A stretch of DNA of 64,000 nucleotides from Chelonoidis abingdonii (taxonomy: Eukaryota > Chordata > Testudines > Testudinidae). The DNA is taken from positions 15,896,025 to 15,960,024 of the forward strand of contig NC_133778.1 in the NCBI RefSeq assembly GCF_003597395.2, given 5' to 3'. Below the pieces are notes generated by a model, which saw nothing but the letters and a program-made list of their open reading frames with translations, searched no databases and was not told the origin of the DNA. Shown in pieces: positions 1 to 11,082 of this stretch (position 1 is its first letter; each line of letters opens with the position of its first letter). A program made the translations under genes and the position numbers.

Positions 1-954
1 TAGATATTTAGACAGTATTCTGCCAGCTGACCACAGAACTGCAAGAAAAGTGCTAATCATAATAACCAAGAATAGTAAAACGTAGATTGGTGGCCTATAA
101 TTTAAAATGGAAGAAATTAGGATTAGACATTAGGAAAATGTCTTAACAGCAAAGATGACCTGACAATTAAGAACTGCACTGGGGGCAGTAGAGCTGTATT
201 ATCCTCGGATAACAAACCAGGAAACATCTCTCTCCTTGTTTCAGGTTTTGCTACAAGAATGAAACTTGGACCAATTCATGGGAGACAATTCCCAGCCAAC
301 CTAGGTACTTTTTCTGCGGGAAGCAAGACAAAACTCAGCAATCTAGTTTGCTTTGCTTGTAAGGTTTAGGATTTATTCCAGCTTGAATCATGGAGTGAAA
401 TCGGGGGATACAAACCTATGGGAGCCTAAGTGAATCAGCAAGTTCAAATGTGCATCATGAGGTTACAAAACCTATGTGAACTGAAACAGAAGAGTCACAC
501 ACAACCCCTCCAAACCAAATCCATTGTGTCTCATTGAACTCTTGGGGCAATAAATGAATCTCCAGTATTAACAGTTTTCAAAAGCAGGTTGGAGAGTCTT
601 AATACGGCAACACTCTTGTGAGATTATAGCCGTAGAAACCTGAGGTGAAAAAGATCGGAGGTCATTTTAAATGCTGGATGTCATCTCCGTGGTGCAAGGA
701 TCTTTAGCCAAGTTCTGATATCTGTTGCATAGGTATAAATACATACTTAATACATTCATGCTCAATAAATAAATAACAATCACGCCTCCTCCTTCCTTGC
801 CAGTGAAATTCCCAACACTATAACTTGCTGAGTACTTTCAGATTTAAAAACTCCCCTCAGATCCATTAGAAAAACAATTTAGCAATAATGAAATCACATC
901 TCCATTTTGGGGTACTAGTGACATTAAACTTTGGCAGAATTATCACCATCGGTC
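1..954. other. intergenic, nothing recognised
   Basis: No ORF with family resemblance and no clear repeat structure. Confidence 0.5.
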
Positions 955-1147
955 TTGGAGGGAGGGATAGCTCAGCAGTTTGAGCATGGGCCTGCTTAAA
1001 CCCAGGGTTGAGAGTTCAATCCTTGAGGGGGCCACTTAGGGATCTGGGGCAAAAATCAGTACTTGGTCCTGCTAGTGAAGGCAGGGGGCTGGACTCAATG
1101 GACCTTTCAAGGTCCCTTCCAGTTCTAGGAGATGGGTATAATGGGAG
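955..1147 (+). mobile_element. turtle tRNA-derived SINE with CR1-like tail
   Basis: A tRNA-like head contains an A-box-like stretch (TAGCTCAGCAGTTTGAGCA) and a B-box-like stretch (GGTTGAGAGTTCAATCC). The tail (GGACTCAATGGACC through GGTCCCTTCCAGTTCT) matches CR1 3' ends. This is the tortoise Pol III/SINE family described in cryptodiran turtles. It is the main organism clue in the window. Confidence 0.85.
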
Positions 1148-1324
1148 ATATACCTATTATTTCCCTTAATATAAAATAATTGTGACACCCCAGGGCACAT
1201 TAAATCATGGTGTAAACAAGGAGCTTAATGGGAAAGCCAGGAGCAGAACCACTCTTCCTGAGTACCCAGTCCAACATCCTGGCTGCTGGATCACACTGCA
1301 TCTCCTCTCTTTGCAGATAGAGTT

Positions 1325-1734
1325 AGAGCTGCTCAGGAATTTTTCAGCAAAAGATTTTTCATCAGAAAATGCCATTTCATCAAAACCAAAACTTTTCGCA
1401 GGGAAGAGTTGGGTTTGACAAGTTTCTTGGCTCAAAAAAATGTTGAAAAAGTTTCCCAAATTAACTAAATATTTTCTTTTGACATTTTTGAAACCATAAA
1501 TTCTGTGTTTCCGGTTCAAAATGACTGTTTCCAAATTTATGCTAATTATAGTAAAAAAAAGTGTTTTGAAATGATCAATATAAATGAAATGTTGATCCAA
1601 ACAGACCATTGAAAAAAAAAAAATGTTGGTTCACAGGAATTGGAGATATGAACTTTTCATCTTAATTCTATGGGAAGATATTTGAAATCTCAAAACTTTT
1701 CATAGGATGGGAAAATTATTTCCCACCCAGCTCT
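1325..1734. mobile_element. AT-rich inverted-repeat element
   Basis: A 410-bp AT-rich block starts AGAGCTGCTCAGGAAT and ends ATTTCCCACCCAGCTCT. The ends are imperfect inverted repeats. The body is rich in TTTTCA and AAACATTTT words. It is probably a non-autonomous DNA element; the superfamily is unknown. A looser relative lies at about 60940-61275. Confidence 0.5.
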
Positions 1735-3043
1735 AGCTAGTGCTTGAAATGGCGATTAAACCTTGACCACTCAATCAGCAATGGTGAATGTGTTACAAGC
1801 AACAACCTTCTCTGGTTTAATGGAGAACCACCTCATCCCCTACATTGTCTGTGTCATCGGCTGTAGTCTCTGACTATTTGTAAGGAGGGTTCAAACCTCG
1901 CCACAAATCAAGGGTCTATTTTCCTTTTCCCTACAGGAGATCAGTAAGTGATTAGAACAGTAAACACACCTCTTAAAAGCTTCTGATTTAGACCCTTGCA
2001 ATCACTGGTAGGAATATAAATGTAATTTGTTGAGTGAAACAGTCTAATAGAGTCTGTTCAAGTGCTGTTTATCATTCGTTACCTAGGTTTGACTCAAAAA
2101 CAACTTGCAAGAGATTATTCCAGAGAAGCTTCCAGAGATAAATGGTTTTTTGTGAGACATAAGTATTTACAAAAAAAAGTTACAGTAACTAATGCATGCT
2201 GCTTTTGATTCATTCCCCTGAGCTTCCCATTTTAGTCAGAACACACACAAAAACACAAAATCATGTGGATGGTATATACCCTGCAATATACATCGGCGTT
2301 ACATTGGTAGGCATGCCACTCGGCCCCACATGTCAACAAACACTGGGGGGAAGGAAAACAGGCATTGAGAGAGAAAGTGACTTACAGAAGATCACCCAGC
2401 AAGGAAGTGGCAAAACAAAGATGGAATCCAGGTCTGCTAAGTCCTAGCCCAGGGCTCTACCCTAGCCCCTGCTCCCTCTCTGTGTGACTGGGCCCTGCTC
2501 AGGTCAATAGTGCAGATTCACCACTTAATGATGTCTCGCCATGTGCCTTCTCATGGTAATCTTTATTAAATAGTTTTACTCTTACTTGCCTGTATCTGGG
2601 TCAGAGATGAAACCTGAAAGCCTTCTCATATTCTAGCGGAAATTACCTTGCAAATGACATATTGAGTGATGCCGTTCCATTGTTAATAGCCCAAATGCTG
2701 ACTCACCAGCCATGCCAAGCCCCCAAGTTATATACAGCGTGCCTTCCACCTAATTCAATCAGTCTGACTCCAACATGATCAGAACCTCAGTAATTAAATC
2801 CTTTGGATTAAGAACACAAATCCCAACCTTCATTCTGCATTGGATAATTCAGTCAACTGGCTGGAGAGAGTCTGAGTTTCAATAACACAGGACAACATCA
2901 CTGTGGAGGAGGATAGAACAAAGACCCTTGTGACAACAGGCTGGCCACAACTAAAACTGGTGTTATTCAGACACTGTTATTGACATATGCCTGTCAAATT
3001 CTCCCTTCAGTGACTCCTGCACAATGCCAATGCTTTCAGTGAC
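1735..3043. other. intergenic, mostly unassigned
   Basis: Apart from a MIR-like piece at 2365-2465, no feature stands out. Confidence 0.5.
2365..2465 (-). repeat. MIR-like SINE fragment
   Basis: GTGACTTACAGAAGATCACC, CAGCAAGGAAGTGG and GGAATCCAGGTCTGC match the reverse complement of the MIR core region. Confidence 0.5.
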
Positions 3044-3046
3044 TTA

Positions 3047-3292
3047 GGGCTGGTCTACACTACGGGGGGAAATCGATCTTAGATACGCAACTTCAGCTAC
3101 GTGAATAATGTAGCTGAAGTCGAATATCTAAGATCAGATTACTCACCCATCCTCACCGTGCGGGATCGATGTCCACGGCTCCCCCTGTCGATTCCGGAAC
3201 TCCGGTGGGGTTGGTGGAGTTCCGGAATCGATATAAGAGCACCCGGGGATCGATTTTAACTCCCTGATACTGCGGGTAGTCTAGATGTAGTC
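3047..3292. mobile_element. foldback MITE, TTA target duplication
   Basis: A 246-bp element begins GGGCTGGTCTACACTACGG and ends GTAGTCTAGATGTAGTC, flanked on both sides by TTA (3044-3046 and 3293-3295). Inside is a strong palindrome around ACTTCAGCTACGTG. The trinucleotide duplication and GGG ends suggest a PIF/Harbinger-like MITE (inference). Related copies are at 29444, 43626 and 63379, with looser relatives at 38136 and 42041. Confidence 0.7.
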
Positions 3293-3445
3293 TTAGCATT
3301 GAGCAGAATTTCAGCTACATGCTGTAATATGTCCCCTACTGGTCATATGGATAAAGATCAGCTACTTATTCAGCCAAAAGGACATGACTGGATTACACTG
3401 AAATGAAGGCTCTGTATGATACAACTACTATTGGAGGAAATTTCC

Positions 3446-3838
3446 TGTCTCGTGCTATGCAGGTTGAACTACATCAGAGGTAGGCAACCTACGGCACATG
3501 TGCCGAAGGCGGCAGGTGAGCTGATTTTCAGTGGCATTCACACTGCCCGGTTCCTGGCCACCGGTCCAGGGGGACTCTGCATTTTAATTTAATTTTAAAC
3601 GAAGCTTCTTAAACATGTTAAAACCCTTATTTACTTTACATACAACAATAGATTGGTTACATATTATAGACTTATGGAAAGAGACCTTCTAAAAATGTTA
3701 AAATGTATTACTGGCACGCGAAACCTTAAATTAGAGTGAATAAATGAAGACTCGGCACACCACTTCTGAAAGGTTGCTGACCCCTGAACTAGATGATCAT
3801 AATGGTGCTTTCTGGCCTTAAAGATCTATGCACCTATG
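3446..3838 (+). repeat. SINE/CR1-type tail interrupted by a hAT insertion
   Basis: The left piece (CTATGCAGGTTGAACTACAT) and right piece (AACTAGATGATCATAATGG, then TTCTGGCCTTAAAGATCTAT) together read as one common turtle SINE/CR1 tail. The hAT element at 3475-3786 sits between them, so the tail is older. Confidence 0.5.
3475..3786. mobile_element. non-autonomous hAT element, copy 1
   Basis: A 312-bp element starts CAGAGGTAGGCAACC and ends GGTTGCTGACCCCTG, the classic CAGGGGTCGGCAACC-type hAT ends. The flanks AACTACAT and AACTAGAT are an 8-bp duplication with one mismatch. It is a sister of 7955-8263. Confidence 0.85.
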
Positions 3839-3974
3839 ACGTGCATCAATGTCAGAAAGAAAACACACAACAAAATAAAATAAGGAAATAGTCTGCATTT
3901 TCTGTCCCATATGATCAGTATTTTAAAATATTGCTCTCAGACTGCAAGCCTTCTCTGCTTTGAACAGCATATTA

Positions 3975-4375
3975 TTAACTGTCAGATCTTGACTTTAGCA
4001 AAACTTTTGAAGCTGTCTGTATTCTTGCCAGCAAGTTAAAGCGGTATGGATGGATGAATGAACTTTAAGGTGGATAGAAAGCTGGCTAGATCATCAGGCT
4101 CAACAGGTAGTGATGAACGGCTCGATGTCTAGGTGGCAGCCTGTATCAAATGGAGTGCCCCAGAGGTCAGTCCTGGGGCCGGTTTTGTTCAACTTCATTA
4201 ATAATCTGGATGATGGGATGAATTGCACCCTCAGCAAGTTCGCGGATGACACTAACCTGCGAGGAGAGGTAGATACACTGAAGGGTAGGGATAGGGTTCA
4301 GAATGACCTAGATAAATTGGAGGATTGGGCCAAAAGAAATCTGATGAGGTTCAACAAGGACAAGTGCACTGCAAA
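3975..4375 (+). pseudogene. CR1 LINE reverse transcriptase fragment
   Basis: Translated pieces include [18 protein letters not shown], the catalytic-type KFADDTNL motif and [19 protein letters not shown], all hallmarks of CR1 RT. The start is frame-broken (a region reading DFSKTF) and the 3' part is missing after about 4375, where A-rich sequence follows. It is a dead 5'- and 3'-truncated copy. Confidence 0.85.
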
Positions 4376-5149
4376 AATTGTATTTATAACTATACAAAAC
4401 AAGGCATTAAGAACTTAAAGTTATTAAGAAAAAAACAAAAACAAAAACAAAAAGCCCCCAAACATTTAATTAGGCAGGTTATTTGTTACCTTTTATTTAA
4501 AACTTTTAATACAAATGGATGAAGATTCCTATTGTTATTTGCCCACTTTGTTGTATTAGTTTAATTAACTTAAGGCAGTTTACATTGCTTTAAATTACTT
4601 TTACTTTAAGAATACTACTATATAGAAATAAATAAAACTCATTTTCATATATAGGATTCAAAGCAGAGCTCACACTTTTGTTGCTTGGCAACCATATCTT
4701 CATGATAGTTAGAAGTTTCTTTAGCTGTTGTATTTTTGAAGAGTTAACATCATTAATCTTAGTGGGACTATTTGAAGTTTTTTACCTGAAGTATTTTGAT
4801 TATTTCTTCAGGTTTTTCAGTTGCTCCGTCTCTTCCTGCGACTCTCTCTGTAATAACTATAATTTCTCATTTTTTAAATGAAGGAAGGGCAGAAGTGAGA
4901 AGGAAGCAATGGGAGTAGGGGGCAGGTGTGAGACAAGGGGGGTTCATTAACTCTGAGAGGGCATTTCATAGTACAGGCAAGCAGTAGTGAGTTTAGCAAA
5001 CTGAACCAAGTGAGGAATACAAGAGAAAAAGAAAAGAAGGTGGGCTGGATGGCGAAAGGACAAAAAGGAAAACTTGACCTGTATGTACAAATGTTAGAGA
5101 AAAGAAGGTTACAGCATTAGCTCTCAGAGGAAAGGAGGGTCTGTGCCTA

Positions 5150-5255
5150 GAGCAGGTAGGGTGGGAGCCAGGACTTCTAAGTCTGATCCTGCCCCCAAGG
5201 AGGAGAGTGGGCACTGAGGTCCCTTCCAACCCTGATATTCTATGATTCTATACCA
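5150..5255 (+). mobile_element. CR1 or SINE 3' end
   Basis: The stretch GAGGTCCCTTCCAACCCTGA followed by TATTCTATGATTCTAT is the standard CR1 3' terminus with its tandem ATTCTATG tail, in plus orientation. Confidence 0.7.
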
Positions 5256-6327
5256 CCCTGTTTCCACAAAATAATGTATTTGTTCTTCAAGTGCCTGTTG
5301 CTTATGTCTGGATTCTAAATGGATTACAGGAGCGCCCTTCCACACTGTAGTTAATGTTTCTGGGCCACTCCATCCATGTTTAAGATTTTTTGCCAGCCTA
5401 ATTTTTCTCCCTTTTGCTGACTGCGTCTCATCTGATAATCTCCTAGTCTGCCCTTAATTTCTTGTGAACTATAAGCAAGAGTTGCTTATATCGTCCATTT
5501 GCTGCTTTATTTTCTTTATGTTGATCTTGTTCTAGTTTTAAGTTCTGTTGGGTTTTTGTTCAATGCTAAATGAGTTAGGCAATGCATCGCACGGACTGTT
5601 TGGCTCCTTATCTTTTCCTCCATATGAGGTACATATGTGACCTCAAGGGTCAAAATTATTTAAAATATCAAGCCTGAGTGACAGACCACTGTGATGGTCT
5701 ACAAGTTGTACACCACAGGTTTTTAAGGTCTCCTGTTTCTCTGTTTCATTTGTCATGGCTTTATATCCCCTGTTCTGCATTTGCCGAGAAAGAGTCCTCT
5801 TTTCCTCTCTTGTTATTCTGTGTCTGGTGTTTAGCCGTTAAAAGCACTTTATAGAGATTTTCACCCAGACATTCCTGAAGTATTGGTATTTCGCCTAGAG
5901 TGCTTCACTGCGCACTTTGTGTTGAAGTGGTTATTTAAAAAAAAGCATTTCACTGCACTTAAAGGCCTGCCCTGGCCTGCTACCTGAGAATATATGGGAT
6001 TAATGAGCACCAGCATCCCACCTCTTTCTGAACATTATCCCCTCCAAGCAGTTAGGTCATGCTCCCACACTGCTTGACTTCTGATCTGGCTAGATCCCTC
6101 CTGGCTAAGCCCACCAGTTTGTTGACAAATAGTATAGTCAGTTGCTTGACCACACTTTGGTTTGTTATGAAATATATTCAAGAGACCAAAGAACCAATAC
6201 AAGTTAGATGTATTGTTAGAAGCCAATGATCATATAGTACAGGGGAAAGGTTCAATCTGATACTGGTCTCTGGGAAGCCATTGCATGCAGTGTTGTTAAC
6301 ATTCACCTTATGTAGAAGATGTGTTAT

Positions 6328-6487
6328 AGAATCATAGATTATCAGGGTTGGAAGGGACCTCAAGAGATCACCTAGTCCAACCCCCTGCTCAAAGCAGGAC
6401 CAATCCCCAAATAGTACCCTCAAGGATTGAACTCACAACCCTGGGTTTAGCAGGCCAATGCTCAAACCACTGAGCTATCCCTCCCCC
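6328..6487 (-). mobile_element. turtle tRNA-derived SINE with CR1-like tail, minus strand
   Basis: The reverse complement of the same family: the CR1-like tail (AGGGTTGGAAGGGACCTC on plus) comes first, then the tRNA head ends at GAGCTATCCCTCCC. The orientation is opposite to the copy at 955. Confidence 0.85.
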
Positions 6488-7102
6488 TAAACTTACAGTC
6501 CTAAACTATCCTTCTTCTACCTAGCCTGTTTACTAGTTAAAAAAAAAAAAAAAAAAAGGTACAGTGTGTGTCACCTGAAGCTAGATTTAAGCAATCAGCT
6601 TTCGACTTTGTTTCTCTGCTACCATGGAGTTCTCTTTCTCTCTTTCTTCTGAATACCTGCATTCCTGGTACCATGGTTTGCGATGGTACCTCCTAATGGT
6701 CATACTATGGTAGCACAATCACATATTTTGTCCTTTTCCTTTGGGATGTTCCAGTACTAGCCTGTGAGAGTAAATCCCTGCCTGTTGCTATGGTAAAGGA
6801 CCCATGTGGCCTAATCCTGACAGTTTTCCCCTCTGCACAAGGCAAAGCTGACTTCAGCTAATGCCAGGTGACTTGACATGGATGAATAGAATTGTGGGGA
6901 GAGTTTAATACACTCTGTCAGCATAATTTCACAACATTTATTAGTAACAGGCCTGATATATATATGTACTGGCTGACCAACTTGAGTGAAAAGTTGGAAG
7001 TTAGAAGACAGCGTATACAAAACTATCGATATGTTTTAAATTGTGGGCCCTCCAGCACCTACTTGTATTGCCTGAGCCCAGGCAGGCGGGGAGCAACCCA
7101 AG

Positions 7103-7186
7103 CTGGGCACGTGCGCTCCCGGCCATGCAGGTGGGTGGGGATAGCACTGCCACTACCATGAACAGCTTCAGCAGCACCAGATTCAT
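7103..7186 (-). CDS. signal-peptide-like ORF, possible first exon of an unidentified gene
   Basis: From ATG at 7186 the minus frame reads MNLVLLKLFMVVAVLSPPTC then MAGSARAQ: a basic-free start, an 11-residue hydrophobic core and a small-residue cleavage-like end. The Kozak context has G at -3. A candidate donor (CAAGTAGGT) lies further on near 7063. PTH2R is the expected same-strand downstream neighbour of PIKFYVE, and its human exon 1 also ends in ARAQ, but nothing else here confirms it. The surrounding GC-rich patch may give hydrophobic frames by chance. The function is unassigned. Confidence 0.15.
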
Positions 7187-7359
7187 GCCTGGAGTAACTC
7201 CTAACTCCCCCAAACACGGACATTTGGAAAGGATTTAAATCACAACCCTCCTCCTCCCCACCTTCCACTAGAAAATCATGGAATGAAAATGATGTTTCCC
7301 TCCATCATGTTGTTCACTCGGCCTATGTGTTACACCCCTTCCCCCACCCTGTCTCAGTC

Positions 7360-7445
7360 TGGGCTATTTACATTGTAAACACTTTGTACAGCCCCTAGCA
7401 CACTGGGGAACCATTCTTGGTTGCCCCCAGACACCGTGGTAAAAA
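7360..7445 (+). repeat. MIR/ancient SINE-like tail
   Basis: The stretch TTTACATTGTAAACACTTTG then TGTACAGCCCCTAGCACA resembles an amniote MIR-like SINE 3' region. Confidence 0.4.
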
Positions 7446-7954
7446 AAACTTGAGTGGATGGAGCCTTGTGACTGTTTCTCAGGTGTGTCAGCCTATGCAC
7501 CAGAGCAGGCAGATAGAGGGGAGTAACCTGGGCCAGCAAAGAGACTAGCACACAGGAAGAGACACCCCAAGTCCCAGGCTGGTTCTAGGCCAAAGAGCTT
7601 GTAAAAGTGAGCGACTGACCACAGTGGCTACAGGCAAGCCTTATGCAAGTGGTCAATCACACTGCTGCTGATATGCATGCAGCAGGCTACCTGGGGAGGC
7701 TTCTCTCTCAGCCAGTCCCCCTGCTCCCTGCTACGAGCTAGAGGGGAGCCCCTGCAGCCCCTGCTGAGTGCTGGGGTCGGGGGAATGTGGAGCCTAGCCA
7801 TGTCAGGCAGCCTCGCTGGAGGAGGAGGAGGAGGAGGGAGGACAAGGAGAAAAATGTGACAGTGAGTTTTCAGTTTTTCAGGCTTATTCCAATAGTAAAG
7901 TTTTATTACAGACAGTACTGATAGTAATAGTAGCTTTATTTTCTATATCTAAGT

Positions 7955-8263
7955 CAGGGATTGGCAACCAATGGCATGTGTTCCAAAGGTTGCACGCGAG
8001 TTGATTTTCAGTGGCACTCACACTGCCCTGTTCCTGGCCACCGATCTGGGGGGCTCTGCATTTTAATATAATTTTAAATGAAGCTTCTTAAACATTTTAA
8101 AAACCTTATTTACTTTTCACACAACAATAGTTTAATTATATATTATAGGCTTAGAGAAAGAGACCTTCTAAAAATGTTAAAATGTATTACTGGCACGCGA
8201 AACCTTAAACTGGAGTGAATAAATGAAGACTCAGCACACACACTGAAAGGTTGCCGACTCCTG
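7955..8263. mobile_element. non-autonomous hAT element, copy 2
   Basis: A 309-bp element starts CAGGGATTGGCAACC and ends GGTTGCCGACTCCTG. It has a perfect 8-bp target duplication ATCTAAGT (7947-7954 and 8264-8271). Internal words such as ATTACTGGCACGCGAAACC are shared with copy 1. Confidence 0.9.
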
Positions 8264-8459
8264 ATCTAAGTCATGCAATGGGAGGGATCCATGAAGTATG
8301 TAGGAGAGGTGGGTTGCTTGTGTTTGGACTGTACCAGTAAGAAATGTAACTTACTTCCACCTCTGGCCCTGCCCCTTCCATATGAGGCCCTGCCGCTTGC
8401 GGGGGGAAGAGTGTATAAGAGCTGTATTTTACTTTCACTCCTGGTGAGAGGGCAATTTG

Positions 8460-9725
8460 GCTGTAGTGTGGTACAAATCCTCTAATACCTGGCCAAGCCC
8501 AAGAAGGATTGGAATGCTTCTTTGATTTAGGGACAGGCCAATTTTGGGTAGCATTTACTTTAGCCTGTAGGGGTTGATAGTTCCTTGACCCACCTGGTGT
8601 CCAAGGTACTTTACCTGTTTAGGCCTATTTGACACTTCTTGGCCTTAACGGTTAATCCTGCCTCCCTTATGCTCTGGAAGACACCTTGGAGGTGCTCCAG
8701 TTATTCTGCCCATGAATCTGAGAATATAGCCACATCGTCAAGGTAGGCTACTGCAGATTCCCCAGATCCAGCTAGAAGATTATCTACCAGTCTCTGGAAG
8801 GTGACGGGTGCATTTCGCAGTCAAAAAGGGAGCACATTAAATTCATACAATCCTACATCGGTGATGAAGGTTGATCTCTTTTTGGCTGGGTCATCTAGCA
8901 ACACTTGCTAGTACCCCTTGGTTAAGTCTACGGCGAAGATGAACTGGGCACGTCCCAAGTTTATCCAATAGCTCATCTGTGCGTGGCATTTAGCTTACAG
9001 TAGTCCACACAAAAGCAGATTTCCCAATCTGGTTTGGGAACCAGAACCACTGGAGAGGCCCATGCACTCTCAGAGGGGTGGATTACATCCATCTGTAACA
9101 TCTCCTTGATCGCCCTTTCTACTGCAGTTTTGGCTTGAGGAGCCATCCGGGAGGGTTGGGCTCTAATTGGGCAAACATTACCTGTGTCAATGGAGTGCAT
9201 GCCCATTCTGTCCATCCCGGGGTGGCTGAAAACATTGCTGTGAAGCTGGTGCACAGCTCATGGATTTGCTGTCGCTGTTTAGGCCCAAAAAGGCTCACCT
9301 CTTCTATGCCACCGTTGCTTTTTCCTTCATAGTAGACTTCTTCAGGCCACTCAGCGTAGTCTGTCTCCTGGGCTGTAAACTGGAGAACCTTGATTTCTCT
9401 GGAATAAAAGGGCTTTAGAGAATTAACACTGCATACTTTAGGTTTTAGGGTAGGGTCTGGGAACACTATGTGGTAATTAACAGCTCCCAGGAGCTCTTGG
9501 ACCATAAATGGCCCCTCCCACAACGCTTCCATCTTATTAGCCTGAAGCACCTTCAGGACCCTGATTTGGTCACCTACTTTGAAGGAAGGCTCTCTGGCAT
9601 ATTTATCTTACCAGGTCTTTTGCTGTTGTTGAGCATCCTGTAGGGGTTTTTTGAGCAAGGGCTAGAAAGTCCTTGAGGGTGTTTTGCAGGTTGGTTACAA
9701 AGTCCAAAATGTTAGTTCCTGGAGC
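8460..9725 (-). pseudogene. Ty3/Gypsy pol remnant, integrase upstream of reverse transcriptase (Gmr1-like order)
   Basis: Read 5' to 3' on the minus strand, the order is integrase C-terminal segment (about 9540-9725, with a WEGPF-type end motif at about 9510), a linker ending PKQRQQIHEL, then RT with SPVVLVPKP and the YLDD active-site box at 8734-8745, and finally a Y-R-F region near 8460. Most Ty3/Gypsy elements place integrase after RT. This order with this linker is known from Gmr1-like elements of fish and other vertebrates. Several stops and frame shifts show it is dead. Gag, protease, RNase H and the rest of integrase are absent. The family call is inference from domain order and motif style. 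Confidence 0.8.
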
Positions 9726-9728
9726 AGA

Positions 9729-10596
9729 TGTAACCCCCTCCTATTCCTGATTCTAAAAATTAATACTGGCCACTCCAGGCTTGTATTAAACACCCAAGAT
9801 TACAGCTTCTCTCTGACCTTAGATGGGTAGATGCTGCCACCACCCAAGTGCAAAACTCCTTGGAACTGAGGAAGGCACACTTGGGAATTCCTTCCTGTGG
9901 GGTACCCTCAAGCCCTTCTCCACCCCCGGGAAGAGTTGAGAAAGGAAAACAAAGAGATCAGCTGTTGCCACCAGCTAACTAAAAAACATGTGCACAAACC
10001 TCTTAAGACACAAAAACCCAAATCCTGTTCTTAAAAATGGTAAAATTTATTAAAAACGAAAAGAAAATACATCTGAAAACTCAGACTATTGCTAGATTTT
10101 TAGAAGAGCAATCCCAAAATTTAAGCACCCAAAATAGTTTTCTGAGGGTTCTGCTTAAAGATTACAAGCAACAAAAGCATCTGGAGTTAGCACAGAGGAG
10201 CCCACAAGCCATAAGAAATAAACCTAATCATGTCTTCCTACACATTTTCTGATCTACTTATATATCTGGGTTCCAAATAAGCAATTCTAGGTATGATTCT
10301 GATTTTCATATCCGGCCTTCAGCTTGTAATTATATAATTATAATTGCTACCCTGTTCCCCTCTTCTCTGGGCAACCACAACACACAAAGGGAAGTTTTTT
10401 CCCCAATTTAAAAAAGTTCCAGCCCTCCCATTGGCTCTTTTGGTCAGGTACCCACTCACTTCCTTTTACCTGCGTATGCAGTGAGACTTTTAAACCCTTT
10501 ACAGGTAAAGCAAGCAGAGAACATCTACCAAGAGGGATTCTATAGCTAACTGGGTGTCCACAAAAGGGTGCTACCCCCCCATCCCCATTTATCACA
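9729..10596 (-). mobile_element. LTR of an endogenous retroelement
   Basis: An 868-bp block is bounded on minus by TGTGATAAATGG at 10596 and GGGGGTTACA at 9729, the TG...CA ends of an LTR. It contains minus-strand AATAAA-type words near 10040. It abuts the Gypsy integrase fragment, so it either inserted into it or belongs to a rearranged relative. I see no clear target duplication. Confidence 0.55.
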
Positions 10597-11082
10597 AATG
10601 CAAAGGGTTTTTCTTCTATCTGCAATATCTTTAGCTTCTCATTTCTTTTGGAATTGCATACATCAAGCTGTGGGCTAGGGCCCAGCTTATCCCAATTATT
10701 TTGCCAGGCATTTCATGGCAAAGTTGGTCTAAAGATCTGGTAGATTTGATCCTGGGGTAAAGGCTACAATCTAAAAGGACACCAACGTGACTTTGGCCAA
10801 CATTTTTATCATATAGATTGTGTGCTACAGCCTGAATGGTTTGGGGGCTACTTTCTTTTTCACTAATATAGAAGAATCCTCTTAATTTTAGGGCATTGTC
10901 CCAAATAAACAGTTGTCCTGATTATTGACAAGGCAGTTTGCTTGATCTTTTGCTTCTAATCTTGATGACTTCTGTATTAAATCAACAGAAGTCCTCAACG
11001 TCCTGCCTACTCTACAGCACAACCACTGGTCAATTAGCCACATGCATACAAATGTATGCAATTACAGTTCTGATTACGCAAC
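10597..11082. other. unassigned stretch between two LTRs
   Basis: A 486-bp AT-rich stretch shows no ORF, no repeat I recognise and no clear inverted ends. It could be a degraded internal part of the flanking LTR elements. Confidence 0.4.

Larger units (their letters stand above)
4376..7102. other. intergenic, mostly unassigned
   Basis: It holds an A-rich tract near 4428-4455, a CR1 tail, a SINE and an A run at 6541-6558. The small open frames have no family features. Confidence 0.5.

Noticed and set aside
955..1030. A free-standing tRNA gene
   Set aside because: The A and B boxes belong to a SINE head; no complete cloverleaf with acceptor stem was found and the CR1 tail follows.
4110..4418. 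A 102-codon plus frame that looks protein-coding
   Set aside because: It is coding-derived, but from a CR1 reverse transcriptase fragment (FADDT box), not a host gene.
7041..7130. Plus-strand exon ending at CAG/GTGGGT near 7130
   Set aside because: A good-looking donor, but the frame has no family likeness and the region also gives equal-quality minus-strand frames.
9119..9550. A 143-codon minus frame as a host gene
   Set aside because: The integrase-end and pre-RT linker motifs show it is part of a dead Gypsy pol.
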